A stretch of 64,000 nucleotides of DNA from Streptomyces sp. CNH099 (lineage in GTDB: Bacteria; Actinomycetota; Actinomycetes; Streptomycetales; Streptomycetaceae). Of the stretch, positions 61,785-64,000 are shown one piece after another (the stretch's first letter is position 1; each line of letters starts with the position of its first letter). The translations under genes and the position numbers were made by a program. The notes under the pieces were generated by a model that saw nothing but the letters and a program-made list of their open reading frames with translations, did no database searches and was not told where the DNA came from. The stretch covers positions 62,001-126,000 of the forward strand of contig AZWL01000006.1 of assembly GCA_000514715.1 (NCBI GenBank), written 5' to 3'.

Positions 61785-62109
61785 GACGCTGCGCAGCCCC
61801 ACGGTCCGCCGGCTGCTCATCCTGGTCCTGCTCATCGTCGCGTACCAGGTGTGGCTGACCGTCCAGGCGGGCGGCAAGGTCGACCCGGCGGTGGGCGACG
61901 AGCGCGACATGCGCGGACGCTTCTCCGCCGACGTCGAGCTGGGCTTCCCGCCGGAGCGCTACCACATTCTGCAGATGCAGAAGCACGGCCGCATCGCCGG
62001 AACGGACGGCAACGTCGTGCACCTGCGCGGCGTGGCGCCCGCCGGGGTGGACGCGCTGGCGCGGGAGTACTGGATCGAGCGCATCCTGCCGCCGGAGGAC
62101 GAGAGGTAG
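61753..62109 (+). CDS. Small single-pass membrane protein, function unknown
   Basis: The 118-residue protein has a basic N-terminus (TERQSLAFRTLRSPTVRR), one membrane helix (LLILVLLIVAYQVWLTVQ) and a charged soluble domain of about 75 residues. ATG 61753 has GGAGGTGGG upstream and overlaps the ATPase gene by 32 bp. I do not recognise its family. Being translationally linked to the transporter, and predicted to be largely extracytoplasmic, it may be an accessory component of the importer or of the exported dehydratase. Confidence 0.75.
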   Translation: MATERQSLAFRTLRSPTVRRLLILVLLIVAYQVWLTVQAGGKVDPAVGDERDMRGRFSADVELGFPPERYHILQMQKHGRIAGTDGNVVHLRGVAPAGVDALAREYWIERILPPEDER

Positions 62110-62128
62110 GCGGCACGCGCCGAAAGCC

Positions 62129-62170
62129 GGAGCCCGTACGCACCCTCCTGGTCGGGTGCGTACGGGCTCC
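62129..62170. terminator. Bidirectional terminator between the ABC operon and the dehydratase gene
   Basis: A perfect 17-bp stem (GGAGCCCGTACGCACCC and its complement) with an eight-base loop lies between two convergent genes, 20 bases after the small-protein stop. Confidence 0.8.
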
Positions 62171-62205
62171 CTCTGCGCGGAACGTCCGTTCAGCTCACGT
62201 CCGGC

Positions 62206-63618
62206 TCAGCTCCAGGTGCGGTCCCAGGCGGGGTTGTCGTTCCACTCCTTGGTCGGCGCGAACAGCTTCTCGCCCTTCGCGAGGTGCTTGGCCATCTCCT
62301 TCTCGTCCAGCTCCACGCCCAGGCCGGGCGCGTCGGTCACGTGGTAGAAGCCGTCCTTCAGCAGCGGCTCGCCGCCCGCCATCAGGTCGTTCCAGAACTT
62401 CACGTCGCTGGCGTGGTACTCCAGGCAGACGAAGTTCTCGGTGGCGGCGGCGATGTGCGCGCTGGCCATCGCGCCGATCGGGGAGCCCGCGTAGTGCAGC
62501 GGCATCGCCATGCCCTTCTCGCGCGCGTAGTCGCCGATGCGCTTGGTCTCCAGGATGCCGCCGGCGGTCGCCGGGTCCGGCTGGACCAGGTCGACGGCGC
62601 CCTCGTCGACGAGCGTACGGAACGCCTCAAGACCGTACATGTCCTCGCCGGTCATCGTGGGCACGTTGACGGCCTTCGTGATCTCCTTCCAGTCGTCGGT
62701 GCGGAACCACGGCACCAGGTCCTCCAGCCAGGCGAGGTTGTAGCGCTCGAAGCGGTTCGCCAACCGGATCGCGGTGTTGACGTCGAAGTGGCCGAAGTGG
62801 TCCATACCCATCGGGATGTCGTACCCGACGGCGTCGCGCACCGCCTCCACGTACTCCGCCATGGCGTCGAGGCCCTTGTCGGTGACCTGCACCATGGTGA
62901 GCCCGTGCTCGGTCATGCCGTAGCCGCCGGGAGTGCCGTCGTACTGCTGCAGGTTGTCGTTCCACAGGCCCTTGCCGACGACCGCGCCCTCCACGTCCTG
63001 CACGATTTCCAGACCGAGGTCCATCTTGAGGAACGTGAACCCCATCTCCACGCGCTCCTTCATGCGCTGCGCGTACTCGCCCGGGTCCTCGGACTCGGTG
63101 GTGTCGGTGTAGAGGCGTATCTTTTTCCGGTACGCGCCGCCGAGCATCTGGAACACCGGCACGCCGTACGCCTTGCCCGCGAGGTCCCACAGCGCCATCT
63201 CGACACCCGAGACGCCGCCGCCGCGGCGGCCGTGGTTGCCGAACTGCTTGAGGCGTTTGAAGAGCATCTCGACGTTGCACGGATTCTCGCCGAGCAGTCT
63301 GCTCTTCAGCTCCAGCGCGTAGCGTTTGTCGGCGTCGTCGCGTACCTCACCCCAGCCGGAGATGCCCTGGTTGGTGTCGATGCGGACGATGGGGCTGGTG
63401 AACGGCACGCCCTCCAGCACCGCCACCCGCAGGTCCGTGATCTTCAGCTTGCTCGGCTTCGAGGCCCTGCTGACTTTCTGGGTGAGGAACTCGACCTGTT
63501 CTTCGGCCGGTCGGAATGCGAGTGCGCCGAGCCCGAGACCGCCTGCGGCGGTGGCCGCCCCGAGTCCCAGTACGTGACGCCTGGAACGCTTGGCGGGGCT
63601 GTTCTCGGATTCCTGCAT
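62206..63618 (-). CDS. Tat-exported enolase-superfamily sugar-acid dehydratase-like protein
   Basis: The 470-residue protein has a twin-arginine signal (KRSRRHVLGLGAATAAGGLG) followed by a mandelate racemase/muconate lactonising enzyme-type barrel. The metal ligands are D273 (MDHFGHFD), E299 (WLEDLVPW) and E325 (TGEDMYG), 26 residues apart as in the family; H375 (PLHYAGSPIG) is a likely acid/base. On the second strand KMD replaces the KxK of racemases, which fits a dehydratase. Sugar-acid dehydratases of this superfamily are normally cytoplasmic, so export is unusual. ATG 63616-63618 has GGAGGA upstream; 63633 is an alternative. Cofactor: Mg2+. Confidence 0.85.
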   Translation of the reverse strand: MQESENSPAKRSRRHVLGLGAATAAGGLGLGALAFRPAEEQVEFLTQKVSRASKPSKLKITDLRVAVLEGVPFTSPIVRIDTNQGISGWGEVRDDADKRYALELKSRLLGENPCNVEMLFKRLKQFGNHGRRGGGVSGVEMALWDLAGKAYGVPVFQMLGGAYRKKIRLYTDTTESEDPGEYAQRMKERVEMGFTFLKMDLGLEIVQDVEGAVVGKGLWNDNLQQYDGTPGGYGMTEHGLTMVQVTDKGLDAMAEYVEAVRDAVGYDIPMGMDHFGHFDVNTAIRLANRFERYNLAWLEDLVPWFRTDDWKEITKAVNVPTMTGEDMYGLEAFRTLVDEGAVDLVQPDPATAGGILETKRIGDYAREKGMAMPLHYAGSPIGAMASAHIAAATENFVCLEYHASDVKFWNDLMAGGEPLLKDGFYHVTDAPGLGVELDEKEMAKHLAKGEKLFAPTKEWNDNPAWDRTWS

Positions 63619-63633
63619 CTGTGCGTCCTCCAT

Positions 63634-63952
63634 AAGGATTCCGGAAATTCTGCGGGATCACCCTAGAGGCGGGTGTGCGGGGGTGGGAGCGGTCCCGCAG
63701 CGTAGGTTCCGTATGCATTCATCAGGAAAGCGAATGGGTGCAGGAAAGACCCCTGGATTCGCTTCGCGAATGGGGGTATCCGCAAGTCGCCCTTAACGGC
63801 GGGGCAGCCGCCTACGTACGCTGCGCGCAACCCCCTGACTTCGGCGCACCACGCCCGGCGTACCAGCTGTACGTGCCGCGTACGACACGGCGCGCGGCAC
63901 GCGCCACCGCACCATCAGGCAGCCGGCAGAGCACGGAAAGCGAAGGTGACGT
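63634..63952. other. Divergent intergenic region at the end of the island
   Basis: This region between the Tat-exported dehydratase (minus) and the Tat-exported partial gene (plus) holds the third copy of the operator-like element (63757-63771), TTAACG at 63793-63798 followed by a GGCAG-CCGC block like that of the other two promoters, and an AT-richer stretch (about 63640-63740) likely to hold the dehydratase promoter. Confidence 0.5.
63757..63771. promoter_or_regulatory. Candidate operator GCGAAT/ATTCGC, copy C (inverted arrangement)
   Basis: ATTCGC-TTC-GCGAAT is a perfect palindrome built from the same six-base half-sites, here with the reverse order and a three-base spacer. A further GCGAAT half-site lies at 63730-63735. 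It is 21 bases before TTAACG at 63793. Confidence 0.5.
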
Positions 63953-64000
63953 ATGGAATCCCCCGCGCACGACGGCAGTTCGCGCCGCTCGTTCCTCAAA
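63953..64000 (+). CDS. Start of a Tat-exported protein, cut by the window end
   Basis: Only 16 codons are visible: MESPAHDGSSRRSFLK. SRRSFLK is an excellent twin-arginine motif, so the product is exported folded through Tat. GAAGGTGACGT precedes the ATG. It is a further member of the island, divergent to the Tat-exported dehydratase, and could be another enzyme of the same pathway or a cofactor-containing dehydrogenase. The family cannot be told from this much. Confidence 0.75.
   Translation, partial: MESPAHDGSSRRSFLK

Noticed and set aside
1..64000. tRNA, rRNA, riboswitch or insertion-sequence genes.
   Set aside because: I looked for cloverleaf-like segments, conserved riboswitch cores and transposase motifs (DDE, HUH) and saw none I could defend; a covariance-model search would settle the RNA question.

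Overview
The window is chromosomal DNA of a high-GC actinomycete, almost certainly Streptomyces or a close relative. The evidence is a strong G/C third-codon bias, frequent GTG/TTG starts, ATGA-type translational coupling, a TopA with a long Lys/Ala tail, a thymidylate kinase fused to a membrane domain, a BldG anti-anti-sigma factor, and a 2-methylisoborneol (earthy odour) synthase/methyltransferase pair.

Backbone. Much of the window keeps the gene order that I recall from Mycobacterium (crp - nth - NUDIX - marP - ephE - holin-like - acs - HAD phosphatase - ssd - tadA/B/C - Flp - TadE - TadG-like - helicase - topA). Here this covers 1-569 (crp), 14057-18779 (nth, NUDIX hydrolase, MarP-like protease, epoxide hydrolase-like protein, holin-like protein), 20579-22534 (acs), 29132-39295 (HAD phosphatase, septum-site/Tad pilus locus, MrfA-like helicase), 39448-43326 (bldG, its anti-sigma partner, proton pyrophosphatase) and 47264-53204 (topA, tmk). 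The non-backbone genes interspersed are NhaA, a SulP-carbonic anhydrase fusion, a polysaccharide-deacetylase-like lipoprotein, a CooC-like ATPase and a Fic-like protein.

Insertion 1 (about 0.6-14 kb) separates crp from nth. It holds a DrrAB-type export ABC pair, a large AfsR/SARP regulator, the 2-MIB methyltransferase and synthase, a TetR-MFS efflux pair, a quinone-oxidoreductase-like MDR protein, and an NfeD-flotillin pair. The usual cyclic-nucleotide-binding gene of 2-MIB operons is absent; a SARP regulator lies downstream instead.

Insertion 2 (from about 53.2 kb to the window end) lies just after tmk, where Streptomyces normally carries the DNA polymerase III delta' gene. It looks like a self-contained catabolic island: a DAD-type cupin dioxygenase, a LysR regulator, a KduD-like SDR, an RraA/HMG-aldolase-like protein, a KDG-kinase-like PfkB protein, a NitT/TauT-type ABC importer with two different permeases, a small single-pass membrane protein, a Tat-exported enolase-superfamily dehydratase, and the start of another Tat-exported protein. 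Three intergenic regions of this island share an inverted GCGAAT/ATTCGC element and a similar downstream promoter-like block, suggesting one regulon. I regard this island as the most novel system in the window. My working hypothesis is partial dehydration of a sugar acid outside the membrane, import by the unusual ABC system, then kinase/aldolase processing inside.

Other oddities: the TadG-like gene at 35198 has lost its stop codon next to an aldo/keto reductase gene that interrupts the Tad-helicase arrangement; a palindromic element sits in-frame in the methyltransferase gene at 44171; DnaA-box-like pairs lie before ssd and tmk; and several strong hairpin terminators are present.
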